Source: UMGS172 sp045649545 (GTDB taxonomy: Bacteria > Bacillota > Clostridia > Oscillospirales > Acutalibacteraceae). From it: a DNA stretch of 61,892 bases. Every line of letters starts with the position of its first letter. The stretch's first letter is position 1. The stretch is from the NCBI GenBank assembly GCA_045649545.1, contig JAZRQE010000055.1:1-61892 (forward strand), in the 5' to 3' direction. Shown piece by piece: positions 1-9,019 of this stretch. The translations under genes and the position numbers were made by a program. The notes below the pieces were generated by a model, which saw nothing but the letters and a program-made list of their open reading frames with translations, was not told where the DNA came from and did no database searches.

Positions 1-247
1 AATACGGTTGCTTTGAAAAAACTTCTGCATCTTTAGATTTAAGCCTACGAAGTACCTTCTGGTCATTTTCGGTCTCGAGCAAAAATGCACAGTTAAAAGT
101 TATATTGTCTTTTTTACGGGCATCTATAGCCTTTTTATAAATCTTTACAGACTTAATACCGTCAACTTTTAAAACCTTAATAACTTCTGATTTTAGGTTG
201 TTAAAATCAGTATCAAGCGACATTTTTATATTTCTTACTATCAGCAT
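1..247 (-). CDS. FAD-dependent dehydrogenase (COG2509-like), N-terminal fragment cut by the window edge
   Basis: Only the first 82 codons are inside the window. The reading frame starts at an ATG at 245-247 and is open to base 1. It begins MLIVRNIKMSLDTD and contains IDARKKDNITF. Both resemble the N-terminal domain that precedes the FAD domain in the NAD(FAD)-utilising dehydrogenases of COG2509. The start overlaps the stop of the upstream flavoprotein gene (ATGCTGA), so the two are probably translationally coupled. A shorter start at 221-223 would lose the conserved first strand. The catalytic FAD domain is outside the window, so the family call rests on this short head alone. Confidence 0.6.
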   Translation of the reverse strand, partial: MLIVRNIKMSLDTDFNNLKSEVIKVLKVDGIKSVKIYKKAIDARKKDNITFNCAFLLETENDQKVLRRLKSKDAEVFSKQPY

Positions 248-1455
248 TTCTCTAAATAATCCTTCAAACCTAAAGCCGCCGCAAAGCCGGAAGCCCAACA
301 GAAAGCCAAATTAAATCCGCCACAGTCACCGTCAACATTCAAAACCTCGCCAACTGCAAATAATCCCTTGGCTTTTTTGGACATACAACTGTCAAAAAAC
401 TGTGCGGTTTGAGCTCCGCCTGCAGTAACCTGTGCATTTTCAAAACCGGTGGTACCGGTGACTTTGAATTTCCATTTTTTAAGTGTTGCGGCTATTTTTT
501 CGGCAGTTTTTTCAGTAATTTCTTGGCAAAGTGAGTTAATATCCAACCCTGCTGACTTCAAAACGACCTGACCCAACCGCTTATTTAAGAAACCTACAAA
601 AAGTTCACTCAAAGGTCGATTACCAAAAGCATCTGCCCTACGTAAAATTTCCAATTTTATTTCCGTTTCGGTCATATCCGGCAAAATATCAAGAGAAACC
701 ATTGCATTTTCACCCTCTGCAAAACGTGAAACCTGTAAAACCGGTGGACCTGACAGACCGTAATCACAAAACAGCACCTCACCAAACTCGGTACGCGTGC
801 CGACACTTGACGAAAGAGTAACATTTGACATAACCTTAATGCCCTTTAACTGACGGACAATTTCGGGAGTTGTTTTAATCTGTACGATTGACGGAAAAAC
901 CTTCTCAATTTTATGACCCATTGATTTTAAAATTGTATATCCGTCGGCAGTACCTAACTTTCCGCCTGCCTGACCGCCCGTTGCTACCACAACAGTACGG
1001 CAAACCGTTTCTTTACCGCCTGCCAAAACCGAAAAACCGTCAGCCAAACGTTTAACCTCGGTCACTTTTGTATTCAAAACGATTTTAACCCCTAATTCCT
1101 CGGCACGAAAACGCAATGCATCCACCACCGAGCCTGCCTGCAACGATTTCGGGTAAACCTTACCCTCCTCCAACTCGCAAAACAGTACGCCCAAACCCCT
1201 GAAAAATGATTTTTGAGCATCAAAATCAAAATTATTAATAATACGTTCAGCAAAGTCACTGTCGCCGTGATAACGTGACGCGTTTAATTGAACATTCGAA
1301 ATATTACACCGACCGTTACCGGTAACCAGCAATTTTTTACCTACACGGTCACTGCCTTCAAGCACAGTAGCCTCTGATTTTGGGCAGATTTCCTTTAATT
1401 TCACCGCAGTCATAAGTCCTGCAGCACCGCCACCGATTATCACTGTATCCGTCAT
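241..1455 (-). CDS. BaiN/YhiN (HI0933) family NAD(P)/FAD-dependent oxidoreductase
   Basis: A 404-residue flavoprotein. The N-terminal GGGAAGLM is the Rossmann dinucleotide-binding motif and GKKLLVTGNGRCNISN is the family signature that follows it. The C-terminal GEVLNVDGDCGGFNLAFCWASG is the second FAD-contacting block, written here in part. Length is normal for the family (about 400). Members are predicted cytosolic oxidoreductases; few have a proven substrate. It is the first of two paralogues in this window (the other is at 9020-10258) and is followed by a COG2509-type flavoprotein whose start overlaps its stop. The substrate cannot be told from sequence. Confidence 0.85.
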   Translation of the reverse strand: MTDTVIIGGGAAGLMTAVKLKEICPKSEATVLEGSDRVGKKLLVTGNGRCNISNVQLNASRYHGDSDFAERIINNFDFDAQKSFFRGLGVLFCELEEGKVYPKSLQAGSVVDALRFRAEELGVKIVLNTKVTEVKRLADGFSVLAGGKETVCRTVVVATGGQAGGKLGTADGYTILKSMGHKIEKVFPSIVQIKTTPEIVRQLKGIKVMSNVTLSSSVGTRTEFGEVLFCDYGLSGPPVLQVSRFAEGENAMVSLDILPDMTETEIKLEILRRADAFGNRPLSELFVGFLNKRLGQVVLKSAGLDINSLCQEITEKTAEKIAATLKKWKFKVTGTTGFENAQVTAGGAQTAQFFDSCMSKKAKGLFAVGEVLNVDGDCGGFNLAFCWASGFAAALGLKDYLEKC

Positions 1456-1557
1456 ACTTCACCTACTTAAATTTATTCAAAATTATTATACACTCAATTT
1501 TTCTTCAAGTCAAATATTTCTCATCTTAAGGTGTATCCAAACTCGCCTAAATACGAA

Positions 1558-1591
1558 CCGCCGCCGTACTGAAATTTCAGCACAGCGGCGG
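1558..1591. terminator. GC-rich stem-loop between two leftward genes
   Basis: The 7-bp arms at 1558-1564 (CCGCCGC) and 1585-1591 (GCGGCGG) pair. A second perfect palindrome, CTGAAATTTCAG, sits inside at 1569-1580. It lies about 60 bp past the noc stop and before the flavoprotein gene. There is no adjacent T-run on either strand, so it is a weak intrinsic terminator at best. Confidence 0.4.
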
Positions 1592-1647
1592 CTCGTTGTA
1601 TGGGGATGAATATGGGTGGGCAAATTAGGAAAGGAACTTTAAGAAAA

Positions 1648-2451
1648 TCAAATATTGATTCTCTGTTTAGGGATACGGATGGTGTATTCTATATAACTGT
1701 CAGTTTCACTTTTTTTGGACTCGGCATCTACCCCTGAACGCCTCATTGAGCCAATCATTTTGGAAATCGAATTAGTAAAAATTCTTATATCACCGATTGC
1801 ACATTTGCGGTCGGGGACTTTATGTACCGTTATCGGCACTAAAATGCTGTTGACCAAATTCTCGGTTTCACTTACCGTCAGTTGCTCGGCTAACGTGCGG
1901 TTTATTACCTCGTCACGGCGTTCTTCCGGCAATCTGATAAACGCCCTTGCATGACGTTCTGTGAGTTTCCCTGATGTTATACGTTCACGTTGCTCGCGGG
2001 AAAGTTTTAATAACCGCAACTTATTTGACAGCGTTGACTGTGCCATACTTAAATACTCGGCAACCTCGGTTTGAGAAAGTGAGAACTCGTCCATTAACCG
2101 TTTTATACCGTCTGCCTCTTCAAAAAAACTTAAATCGGTACGTTGGATATTTTCTATTAAACACATTAACGAACATTCTCGGTCGTTTGCCTTAACCACA
2201 ACACAAGGCACTGTTTTTAAGCCTGCCATAACGCTTGCTCTGAGTCTTCGTTCACCTGAAATCAGCTCGTACCTCTCGCCTGATTTTCTTACAGTCAACG
2301 GTTGGATAATTCCGTTTTGACGGATACTTGCCGACAACTCCAAAAGCTCGTAATAATCGAACTCACGTCTTGGCTGAAAGGGTGACGGAATAATTTTGTC
2401 GGGAGCAACACTGATAAGTTTTCGGTCGTTTCTTTTACGGTCCAATAGCAT
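1648..2451 (-). CDS. noc: Noc-like ParB-family nucleoid occlusion / partition protein
   Basis: ParB/Spo0J/Noc-family CTPase clamp that binds a palindromic DNA site and spreads on the chromosome. The N-terminal ParB domain carries the CTP-binding motif GERRLRA, followed by ENIQRTDLS. A helix-turn-helix (LSQTEVAEYLSMAQSTLSNK) follows, then a divergent C-terminal dimer region. The start is placed at the ATG at 2449-2451 because a GGAGG lies 8 nt upstream; a longer frame upstream has no ribosome site. It sits just downstream of rsmG, which is the usual place of noc in Bacillota. A terminator lies between them, so it probably has its own promoter. Noc versus a plain ParB is decided mainly by this context. 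Confidence 0.78.
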   Translation of the reverse strand: MLLDRKRNDRKLISVAPDKIIPSPFQPRREFDYYELLELSASIRQNGIIQPLTVRKSGERYELISGERRLRASVMAGLKTVPCVVVKANDRECSLMCLIENIQRTDLSFFEEADGIKRLMDEFSLSQTEVAEYLSMAQSTLSNKLRLLKLSREQRERITSGKLTERHARAFIRLPEERRDEVINRTLAEQLTVSETENLVNSILVPITVHKVPDRKCAIGDIRIFTNSISKMIGSMRRSGVDAESKKSETDSYIEYTIRIPKQRINI

Positions 2452-2524
2452 CGTGTTACCTCCTCTCGACTGCAAGTAAAATTTACCATATATTGCCATA
2501 AAAATCAAGTAAAACCGTAAACAA

Positions 2525-2550
2525 AAAACGGACAGAAAACTGTCCGTTTT
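2525..2550 (-). terminator. Intrinsic terminator of rsmG
   Basis: An 11-bp stem (AAAACGGACAG paired with CTGTCCGTTTT) with a 4-nt loop and T-rich flanks follows the rsmG stop by about 7 bp. It is symmetric enough to act in both directions. Confidence 0.8.
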
Positions 2551-2556
2551 TACATT

Positions 2557-3261
2557 TTATAAAGGTTGTTTTGAAATTTTACCGGGGTTTCTCGGATACT
2601 TTGTCGAGGTTTGCGAAATCTTTTTCACATTTATTATGCCTCTTACTCCTAAATCCCCCAAGTTAAACATATCTTTTTTAGTTAAAGTACCGCCAAGCAC
2701 CGAAATTGCCTTGACGGCTTCCATTGTTTCCTCTTCCGCCGAAGCACCTTTCATAGCGATAAACGAACCGCCGACCTTGACAAACGGCAGGCAATATTCG
2801 GTCAATACACGCATATTTGCAACCGCACGTGCTACTGCAAAATCGTAACCCTCACGTTGAGTGGGAGTTATATCCTCAGCGCGCGAATGAATTGTGGTAA
2901 CATCCAACCCTAATTCACCGCAAAGATTTTCCAAAAAGGTAATCCTCTTTGCTAACGAGTCCATTAAGGTTAATTTTATATCGGGTCGGGCAATTTTCAT
3001 AACCACACCCGGAAAACCTGCTCCCGTACCAATATCAATTACCGACGCACCCAAAGGGATATCTACATATTTGAAAATCATCAAGCAGTCCAAAAAATGC
3101 TTAACCGCAATGCCTTCGGGGTCTAAAATTGCGGTAAGGTTAATCTTTTCGTTCCATTCAACCAACAATTTTGCATATTTTTCTAATCTTTTTAAAGCGA
3201 CGTCATCCAACTGTAAAAAATCCTTACAGCCATCAGTCACTAAATTTAAAGGAAGTTGCAT
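2557..3261 (-). CDS. rsmG: 16S rRNA (guanine527-N7)-methyltransferase RsmG
   Basis: Methylates N7 of G527 in 16S rRNA using S-adenosylmethionine. The 234-residue length fits the family. The SAM-binding loop is VIDIGTGAGFPGVVMKIA, followed by LMDSLAKRITFLENL; VAVARAVANM-like sequence (FAVARAVANMRVLTEY) is the second conserved block. An AGGAGG precedes the ATG. It is divergent from the LysM-GH18 gene with only 58 bp between starts, and lies upstream of noc, a classical gidB–noc neighbourhood. Confidence 0.95.
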   Translation of the reverse strand: MQLPLNLVTDGCKDFLQLDDVALKRLEKYAKLLVEWNEKINLTAILDPEGIAVKHFLDCLMIFKYVDIPLGASVIDIGTGAGFPGVVMKIARPDIKLTLMDSLAKRITFLENLCGELGLDVTTIHSRAEDITPTQREGYDFAVARAVANMRVLTEYCLPFVKVGGSFIAMKGASAEEETMEAVKAISVLGGTLTKKDMFNLGDLGVRGIINVKKISQTSTKYPRNPGKISKQPL

Positions 3262-3319
3262 TGTGTCCTCCTAATATTTTCTTAACCCCTAGCATACACA
3301 TTATTTAAGGAGTGATTTT

Positions 3320-4594
3320 ATGATTATATACACAGTTCAAAACGGTGATACGCTTTACAGTATCGCCCGAGAATTTGGCGTTACTGTTGCAGAATTAGAA
3401 CGCTTTAACGACCTGCCCAACCAAAATCTTTTAACTGTGGGGCAAGATGTACTTATCCCAGTTTCAGGCTCAACCCACCGAGTTTTAAGCGGCGAATCAC
3501 TTTACAATATTGCGTCGCACTACGGTGTGCCGTTAGACAGTGTTATTAACGCCAATCCGGACATAAAACCGCCGTATACGATTTACCCTGACCAGATTAT
3601 TAAGATACCCGAACCGACAACTAAACGCACAATTTCAGTCAACGGCTATGCATATCCCAATATCAATCGCAGTGTGTTACAGCAAACCCTGCCGTATTTA
3701 ACCTATCTTTCGATTTTCAGCCACCGTGTATCGTCAGACGGTACTCTTGGTACGGTAAACGATTCCGAACTCATCAGTATTTCCAAAGCAGCCCGCGTAG
3801 CACCGATAATGGTCATAACCAACACCGAAGAAGGCGGAGGATTCAGCAGTGACGTTGCTCACGCCGTACTCGAAACACCTGAAACACGCGAAAACCTTAT
3901 AAACAACGTTATCTCAACCGTAACACGAAAAGGTTATTTGGGCGTCGATGTCGATTTTGAATACATTTACCCAACCGACCGCGAGTTATACAACAGTTTT
4001 CTTGCCGAATTAAAGGCAGAGTTACAACCTCGCGGACTGACGCTTTCAACAGCCATTGCACCGAAAATCTCTGCAACCCAGGTCGGCACACTTTACGAGG
4101 CACACGACTATGCTTTCCACGGCTCGGTAGTTGATTACCTTATCATAATGACTTATGAATGGGGTTACCTTTACGGTCCGCCTATGGCAGTTGCACCCTA
4201 TTCAGAAGTGAAGAGGGTTCTGTCCTACGCCGTGACCGAAATACCCAGCCGAAAGATTTTAATGGGTATGCCCAACTATGCATATGACTGGACTTTGCCC
4301 TTTACAGAGGGACGTCCTGCCGAAATACTTTCAATCAATGAAGCAATCTTAAGAGCCGATAATTTAGGAGCAGAAATTCAATTTAACCAAACAAGCCTTG
4401 CACCGTTTTACGAATACTCACAAAACGGTGTAAAACATATTGTTTGGTTTGAAAACGCCCGAAGCACCAAAGCTCGCTTGACATTAGTCAACGACTTTAA
4501 TTTAGGGGGATTGAGTTATTGGACGGTCAATCAGTTTTACGCTCAAAACTGGCGGGTAGTCGACAGTATGTTTAATATAAGAAAAGTTTTATAA
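3320..4594 (+). CDS. LysM–GH18 spore-type peptidoglycan hydrolase (SleL/YaaH-like)
   Basis: Two LysM domains at residues 2-46 and 52-97 bind peptidoglycan. The rest is a glycoside hydrolase family 18 barrel with the catalytic signature GVDVDFEY; D210, D212 and E214 form the DxDxE core, with E214 as the acid. This layout, without a signal peptide, is that of SleL/YaaH-type cortex-fragment N-acetylglucosaminidases, which are packaged in spores. GGAG precedes the ATG. This points to a spore-forming host. A role in cortex lysis is inferred from the family; a vegetative wall role is possible. Confidence 0.85.
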   Translation: MIIYTVQNGDTLYSIAREFGVTVAELERFNDLPNQNLLTVGQDVLIPVSGSTHRVLSGESLYNIASHYGVPLDSVINANPDIKPPYTIYPDQIIKIPEPTTKRTISVNGYAYPNINRSVLQQTLPYLTYLSIFSHRVSSDGTLGTVNDSELISISKAARVAPIMVITNTEEGGGFSSDVAHAVLETPETRENLINNVISTVTRKGYLGVDVDFEYIYPTDRELYNSFLAELKAELQPRGLTLSTAIAPKISATQVGTLYEAHDYAFHGSVVDYLIIMTYEWGYLYGPPMAVAPYSEVKRVLSYAVTEIPSRKILMGMPNYAYDWTLPFTEGRPAEILSINEAILRADNLGAEIQFNQTSLAPFYEYSQNGVKHIVWFENARSTKARLTLVNDFNLGGLSYWTVNQFYAQNWRVVDSMFNIRKVL

Positions 4595-4625
4595 CAATCC
4601 GAAAATTTAAAGTAAGATAAGTGTA

Positions 4626-5450
4626 TTAAGCATTGGGGTCGTCGGGTGTATCCTCGAAAACCGCTTCATCATCATAATCAAGCAGTCCTAAGCTACGGCG
4701 TTTTTCAATATCCTCATCAGGATGCTGTTCATAATACGGGTCAATAATGTACTTTTTAACCTCAGGAAATACATTGAACTGAATAAGGAACATTCTAAAC
4801 GATGGGAATAAAAACGCACCGACCATAATTACAATCGGCAAACCCACCTCAGGATTAATAGCAAAAAGCCAAAACATCGCCATATAAATGAGCGACAAGG
4901 TAATACCTATAATAGCATTGTGCTTAATGCCCAAGGTTGCAAAAAGCCAAGAGTTTTTGAAAAGTGTTTTAAATTTAAAATCAAACGTAATCATCAGTGT
5001 ATACTGATAGAATTTTGCAAAGCTGAAAACCGTGAAAAAGAACATACCTGCGGCGAATATTACCGCGGCAAAAACTTTGTCAATATGACCGTTTATCCAA
5101 GCGATAATCAACACATAAAAGTTAGCAGCCAAAACGGCAAAAATCAAAAGATTGATAATGCCTAACGGCAAGGCTTTTTTCCAATTTTTCTTTATAGCAT
5201 CAAAAAAATCAGAGGTAGCAAAACTATGCTTATCGCGGGCAGCCATACGGCAAACATACGCCATACCGACCTGACCTAAGCCAATAGTCACCAACGGCAA
5301 GCTCAACAAAACGCACCAAAACTGTGCAGAAATCAATTTCCAAAAATTACGGAAATACAGTTCAAAAAAGCGGAAGAAGCCCCTCTTTTGACGTTCATCC
5401 TTTGACACTCCCTTACCGGGGGTGTCATAATTTTTACCGAAAAGTCCCAT
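4626..5450 (-). CDS. YesL-like (DUF624) membrane protein
   Basis: A 274-residue integral membrane protein with about five hydrophobic segments after a short charged head. The region around LISAQFWCVLLSLPLVTIG and the following GLGQVGMAYVCRMA is typical of DUF624/YesL proteins, which often sit beside sugar ABC transporters and have no proven function. The C-terminal 50 residues are acidic and hydrophilic. Its ATG overlaps the stop of the upstream membrane gene (TAATG), so the two are co-translated. A hydrophilic tail ending in EDTPDDPNA is unusual for the family. Confidence 0.7.
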   Translation of the reverse strand: MGLFGKNYDTPGKGVSKDERQKRGFFRFFELYFRNFWKLISAQFWCVLLSLPLVTIGLGQVGMAYVCRMAARDKHSFATSDFFDAIKKNWKKALPLGIINLLIFAVLAANFYVLIIAWINGHIDKVFAAVIFAAGMFFFTVFSFAKFYQYTLMITFDFKFKTLFKNSWLFATLGIKHNAIIGITLSLIYMAMFWLFAINPEVGLPIVIMVGAFLFPSFRMFLIQFNVFPEVKKYIIDPYYEQHPDEDIEKRRSLGLLDYDDEAVFEDTPDDPNA

Positions 5451-6196
5451 TATCTGCCACCCAACCTTCTGACTTTAGTCTCTTTTTTGGCACTTTTATA
5501 AAGCATCTTGGCAACCCAAGAATCCTCGTTATAGCAAATAAGATACATTACGCCACAGAATACTATAAACAATGCAACATATACACCCGAAGCAATAACC
5601 CACCACCAAGACACTGATGCCAAATTGGTTTCGGGACCGACCATCAAGTCATTCACAGGCTTCACAGGGCCTAGAGCGACAAAACGGTAAACCCAGAAGA
5701 ACCAATCAGCCGCTTTGGTTGAGGGCAAATATCTCAAAAGAAGTGTGGCAACGTAAAACGCCAATGACGGCACTGATGCCATCAATCCTAACTTAAAACC
5801 GCGAGATTTATCTAAAACCGCACCGTCAAAATCACCCGCGTTACGGTCTTTAGCAGCAGTATTAGCCAAAACGGTGCCTACTGTGCAGAAAAGTATACCC
5901 AAACTGCAAACTGTGCTTAAAACAACTTCAACAACCTTTGCACTTTTCGGCATATCGGTCAAAACGGATATGTAACGCTTGTCTTCATCCGGATTCTCCG
6001 GCTTTTCACTCTTATCAATATAACCCTCATAAGTGCCGGTCGGGTTTTCGGAAGTTACCGAATAAACATTATAACCTTTAACTTCAGTAGAGAAACTTCT
6101 CATAAGAAAGAAAAACGAAAACTGCACAAACATACATAGTATAGCACTAAACAAAGCCATACCTATCATTTTACGAGCGGCGGAAAAGTTGCTCAT
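5450..6196 (-). CDS. Uncharacterised membrane protein
   Basis: A 248-residue protein that I do not recognise. It has a first membrane segment near residues 10-32, an external stretch of about 55 residues (34-85) rich in Glu, Asp, Lys and Pro, then three or four more hydrophobic segments, and a basic C-terminus (KKETKVRRLGGR). GAGGTGA lies upstream of the ATG. It is the first gene of a two-gene unit with the DUF624 protein, and its start lies about 35 bp beyond the ispH-S1 terminator. A shared function in the envelope is likely but unproven. Confidence 0.6.
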   Translation of the reverse strand: MSNFSAARKMIGMALFSAILCMFVQFSFFFLMRSFSTEVKGYNVYSVTSENPTGTYEGYIDKSEKPENPDEDKRYISVLTDMPKSAKVVEVVLSTVCSLGILFCTVGTVLANTAAKDRNAGDFDGAVLDKSRGFKLGLMASVPSLAFYVATLLLRYLPSTKAADWFFWVYRFVALGPVKPVNDLMVGPETNLASVSWWWVIASGVYVALFIVFCGVMYLICYNEDSWVAKMLYKSAKKETKVRRLGGR

Positions 6197-6223
6197 TTTG
6201 TCACCTCAAACTGTTGTTTTAAT

Positions 6224-6278
6224 TAAAAAGGGTAAACGACCCCGACACCGTTTAAAACGGTGTCTTTTTCGCTTACCC
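6224..6278 (-). terminator. Large hairpin terminator after ispH-S1
   Basis: On the leftward strand an outer stem (GGGTAAGCGA with TCGTTTACCC) encloses an inner perfect stem (GACACCGTTT / AAACGGTGTC), followed by TTTTTAATT. It closes the long leftward operon. The inner hairpin also has a T-run on the other strand. Confidence 0.75.
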
Positions 6279-6299
6279 TCAAAATCCTACTTAAGCAGA

Positions 6300-8315
6300 T
6301 TATTCCTCGGCAGCTTCAGCAGTTTCCTCTGCGGGAGCTTCTACGGGAGCCTCATTAGCAGCCTCTGCTGCCTCTTCGGTCTTTTCAATAAGAGCACGGA
6401 TAGAAAGACTTACACGCTTCTTATCAAGGTCAATATCGATAATTTTAGCGGTAATTTCCTGACCGACCTTAAGTTCGTCAGCCGGCTTTTCAATGCGGCG
6501 GTCAGCAATCTGCGAAATATGAACGAGACCGTCAACACCTGCAATGATTTTTGCAAATGCACCGTAAGTAGTCATGCTTACAACCTTAGCAGTAACAACA
6601 TCGCCAACTGCATATTTTGCCTTAAAGATTTCCCACGGATTCTCGTCAGCCTTCTTATAGCCCAAAGAGATTTTCTTCTTCTCTTCGTCAATAGCCTTAA
6701 CGTAAACGTCTAAAGTATCGCCAACACTTACAACCTCGTTGGGATTCTTGATGCGTTCCCAAGAAAGCTCGGAAATGTGAACCATACCGTCAACGCCGCC
6801 TAAATCTACAAATGCACCGTAGCCGGTCAAAGACTTAACGGTACCGGTAAAGCGGTCGCCAACCTTTACGTTTGCCCAGAACTTCTGCTCTGCTTCAGAA
6901 CGAAGCTCACGAAGAATTGCACGTGCAGAACCGATAACTCTGCGACGGGGACCGATTTCAATAATACGGAATCTTATAGGCTGACCCTTTAAAACTGACA
7001 AATCATCAGTTCTTGATAAAGTTGCCTGAGAAGCGGGAATGAAAACTCTGATACCTTCATAGAAAGCGACAACGCCACCCTTAACAACGTCAGCAACTGT
7101 GGACTCGATAACTTCGCCGCTTTCCTTTGCGGTGTTTACCTTGTCCCAACCTGCGATAGCGTCAAAACGCTTTTTGGAAAGCATAACTGTGCCTTCCTGG
7201 TCATTTGTTCTCATAATAATAAGGTCAAGCTCATCGCCAACCTTTACAGCCTCAGTCAGCTTAACGCTGGGGTCGTTAGAGAACTCTGCTTCGGTAACGT
7301 AACCGGTGTGTTTTCTGCCGACGTCAACCTGAATCTCGGTCGGAGAAACTGCGAGAACGATGCCCTTTACCTTCTGGTCTGTATTTGAACTGCTTTCGGT
7401 TGCTTTAAGCATCTCCTCGAAAGTCATTTCATCGTTGATAATGTCCTGCTGTGCAGGTGTTTGCAAATCTTGCATGGTTTTTAGAACCTCCTTTATTATA
7501 CCGGACGGAGTCGATGCTCCGGCCACAACCCCAACAAGGTCCGCCGAGAGGAAAAACGAACTGTCGATTTCCTTGGCTGTTTCTACGTGAACGGTTTTTT
7601 CACAAACACTTTTGCAAACATCATAAAGTTTACAGGTGTTAGAACTGTGTTTTCCGCCTACTACAACCATAGCATCACATTTAGATGCTAATTCGTATGC
7701 CTCTTGCTGCCTTTTTGAAGTAGCATTACATATTGTATCAAAAACAATCGCGTTTGTATAGACCTTTTTTAAAAATTTTTCGCATTTTTTCCAAAGTTCT
7801 GTATTAAAAGTGGTCTGCGACACGACACAAATCGGCTTTTCTGCCGAAATATCACCGGACTTTGACAAATTTTCCAGGTCCTCCAATGACTCAAAAACGA
7901 AAAATTCTCCCGTACAGTGACCTATTATACCCTCAACTTCCTTATGATGTCGGTCACCGGCAATTAAAACCGTCTGTCCCTTTTCGCCTGCCTCGGCTAC
8001 CAATTTATGAATTTTCGCAACAAATGGGCAGGTTGCATTAGCAACGGTCAATCCTAATTCGTTTGCTTTTTCGGTAACAGAACTTGCCACCCCGTGTGAG
8101 CGAAGCACCAAAACCTCTTGGGGCTTCACCTCTTCGGGACTTTCGACAATCCTTGCACCTCTTTTGTTTAAATCCTCAACCAACTGCGGATTGTGTATTA
8201 TCGGACCTAAAGTCGCAACCTTTTTACCACTATCAAGTAAATCCTCTACCATTTCAACCGCTCTGTTTACACCAAAACAAAAACCTGCGGTAGAGGCTAA
8301 AATAATCTCTTTCAA
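6300..8315 (-). CDS. ispH: Bifunctional 4-hydroxy-3-methylbut-2-enyl diphosphate reductase (IspH) / ribosomal protein S1
   Basis: The first 285 residues are IspH, the last enzyme of the MEP isoprenoid pathway. Its three [4Fe-4S] cysteines are C13 (GFCFGV), C96 (NATCPFV) and C196 (TICNATSKRQ), with H41, H74, H124 and E126 also present. Four S1 RNA-binding domains follow at about 315-382, 400-468, 485-553 and 570-639; the third and fourth carry clean YGAFVDLGGVDGMVHISEL-type cores. An acidic Ala/Glu tail ends the protein. The IspH–S1 fusion is a known Clostridia arrangement. The start is a TTG at 8313-8315 with GGAG 9 nt upstream, overlapping the cmk stop (TTGA). Downstream genes in the operon: none before the terminator. 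Confidence 0.93.
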   Translation of the reverse strand: MKEIILASTAGFCFGVNRAVEMVEDLLDSGKKVATLGPIIHNPQLVEDLNKRGARIVESPEEVKPQEVLVLRSHGVASSVTEKANELGLTVANATCPFVAKIHKLVAEAGEKGQTVLIAGDRHHKEVEGIIGHCTGEFFVFESLEDLENLSKSGDISAEKPICVVSQTTFNTELWKKCEKFLKKVYTNAIVFDTICNATSKRQQEAYELASKCDAMVVVGGKHSSNTCKLYDVCKSVCEKTVHVETAKEIDSSFFLSADLVGVVAGASTPSGIIKEVLKTMQDLQTPAQQDIINDEMTFEEMLKATESSSNTDQKVKGIVLAVSPTEIQVDVGRKHTGYVTEAEFSNDPSVKLTEAVKVGDELDLIIMRTNDQEGTVMLSKKRFDAIAGWDKVNTAKESGEVIESTVADVVKGGVVAFYEGIRVFIPASQATLSRTDDLSVLKGQPIRFRIIEIGPRRRVIGSARAILRELRSEAEQKFWANVKVGDRFTGTVKSLTGYGAFVDLGGVDGMVHISELSWERIKNPNEVVSVGDTLDVYVKAIDEEKKKISLGYKKADENPWEIFKAKYAVGDVVTAKVVSMTTYGAFAKIIAGVDGLVHISQIADRRIEKPADELKVGQEITAKIIDIDLDKKRVSLSIRALIEKTEEAAEAANEAPVEAPAEETAEAAEE

Positions 8316-8992
8316 CTTAAATTTCTCCGTTTAACAACATTTTCCATTTTAGAAACCGCACCGTCTAAATCAAGCTCGGAAGTATCAACAATAACCGACT
8401 CGTCTGACGGTTTAAGCGGTGCTACTGCTCTATTCATATCCTGCTCGTCACGTTTAATCAAATCAGCTAAAACATCCGAAAACTCGACGTTTTGACCCTT
8501 TAAAATCAACTCGTCGTATCTACGTTTTGCACGAACTTCGGGTGAAGCAGTAAGAAAAATTTTAACCTTTGCATCGGGTAACACAACAGTCGCAATATCT
8601 CTGCCATCCATAACGACGTTATGCTCTTTTGCTAATTTTCTCTGAAGCCCTAACAAAAACGCCCTGACTTCAGGAATTGCAGAGGTTACAGAAGCCGTCA
8701 TTGAAACTTCGGGTGTGCGGATAAGGTTTGATACATCCTCACCGTTTAAAATAACCCTCTGCTCTCCGTCAATATACTTTATGTCTACCGAAATTTTGCC
8801 GATATGCTCGACTACTGCCGGCACATCTTGAGGGTTAATTCCGTTTTTAGAAATACTTAATGCAACTGTACGGTAAAGTGCACCAGTGTCGACATAAATG
8901 TATCCCATTTTCTCGGCTAATCTACGTGCGATTGTACTTTTACCTGCACCTGCAGGGCCGTCAATAGCGATTGCAACTGTTTTTTCTTGCAT
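8312..8992 (-). CDS. cmk: Cytidylate kinase
   Basis: Transfers phosphate from ATP to CMP or dCMP. The P-loop is AIDGPAGAGKST at residues 9-20; DTGALYR and MDGRDIATVVLPDA are the NMP-binding blocks, and KRDEQDMNR is the lid. The 226-residue length is normal. It lies between a BaiN-like flavoprotein and ispH-S1, an order seen in many Clostridia. Its stop overlaps the TTG start of ispH-S1 by 4 bp, which implies coupled translation. Confidence 0.95.
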   Translation of the reverse strand: MQEKTVAIAIDGPAGAGKSTIARRLAEKMGYIYVDTGALYRTVALSISKNGINPQDVPAVVEHIGKISVDIKYIDGEQRVILNGEDVSNLIRTPEVSMTASVTSAIPEVRAFLLGLQRKLAKEHNVVMDGRDIATVVLPDAKVKIFLTASPEVRAKRRYDELILKGQNVEFSDVLADLIKRDEQDMNRAVAPLKPSDESVIVDTSELDLDGAVSKMENVVKRRNLS

Positions 8993-9019
8993 AATATAAC
9001 TCCAATTTACTGAATAAAT

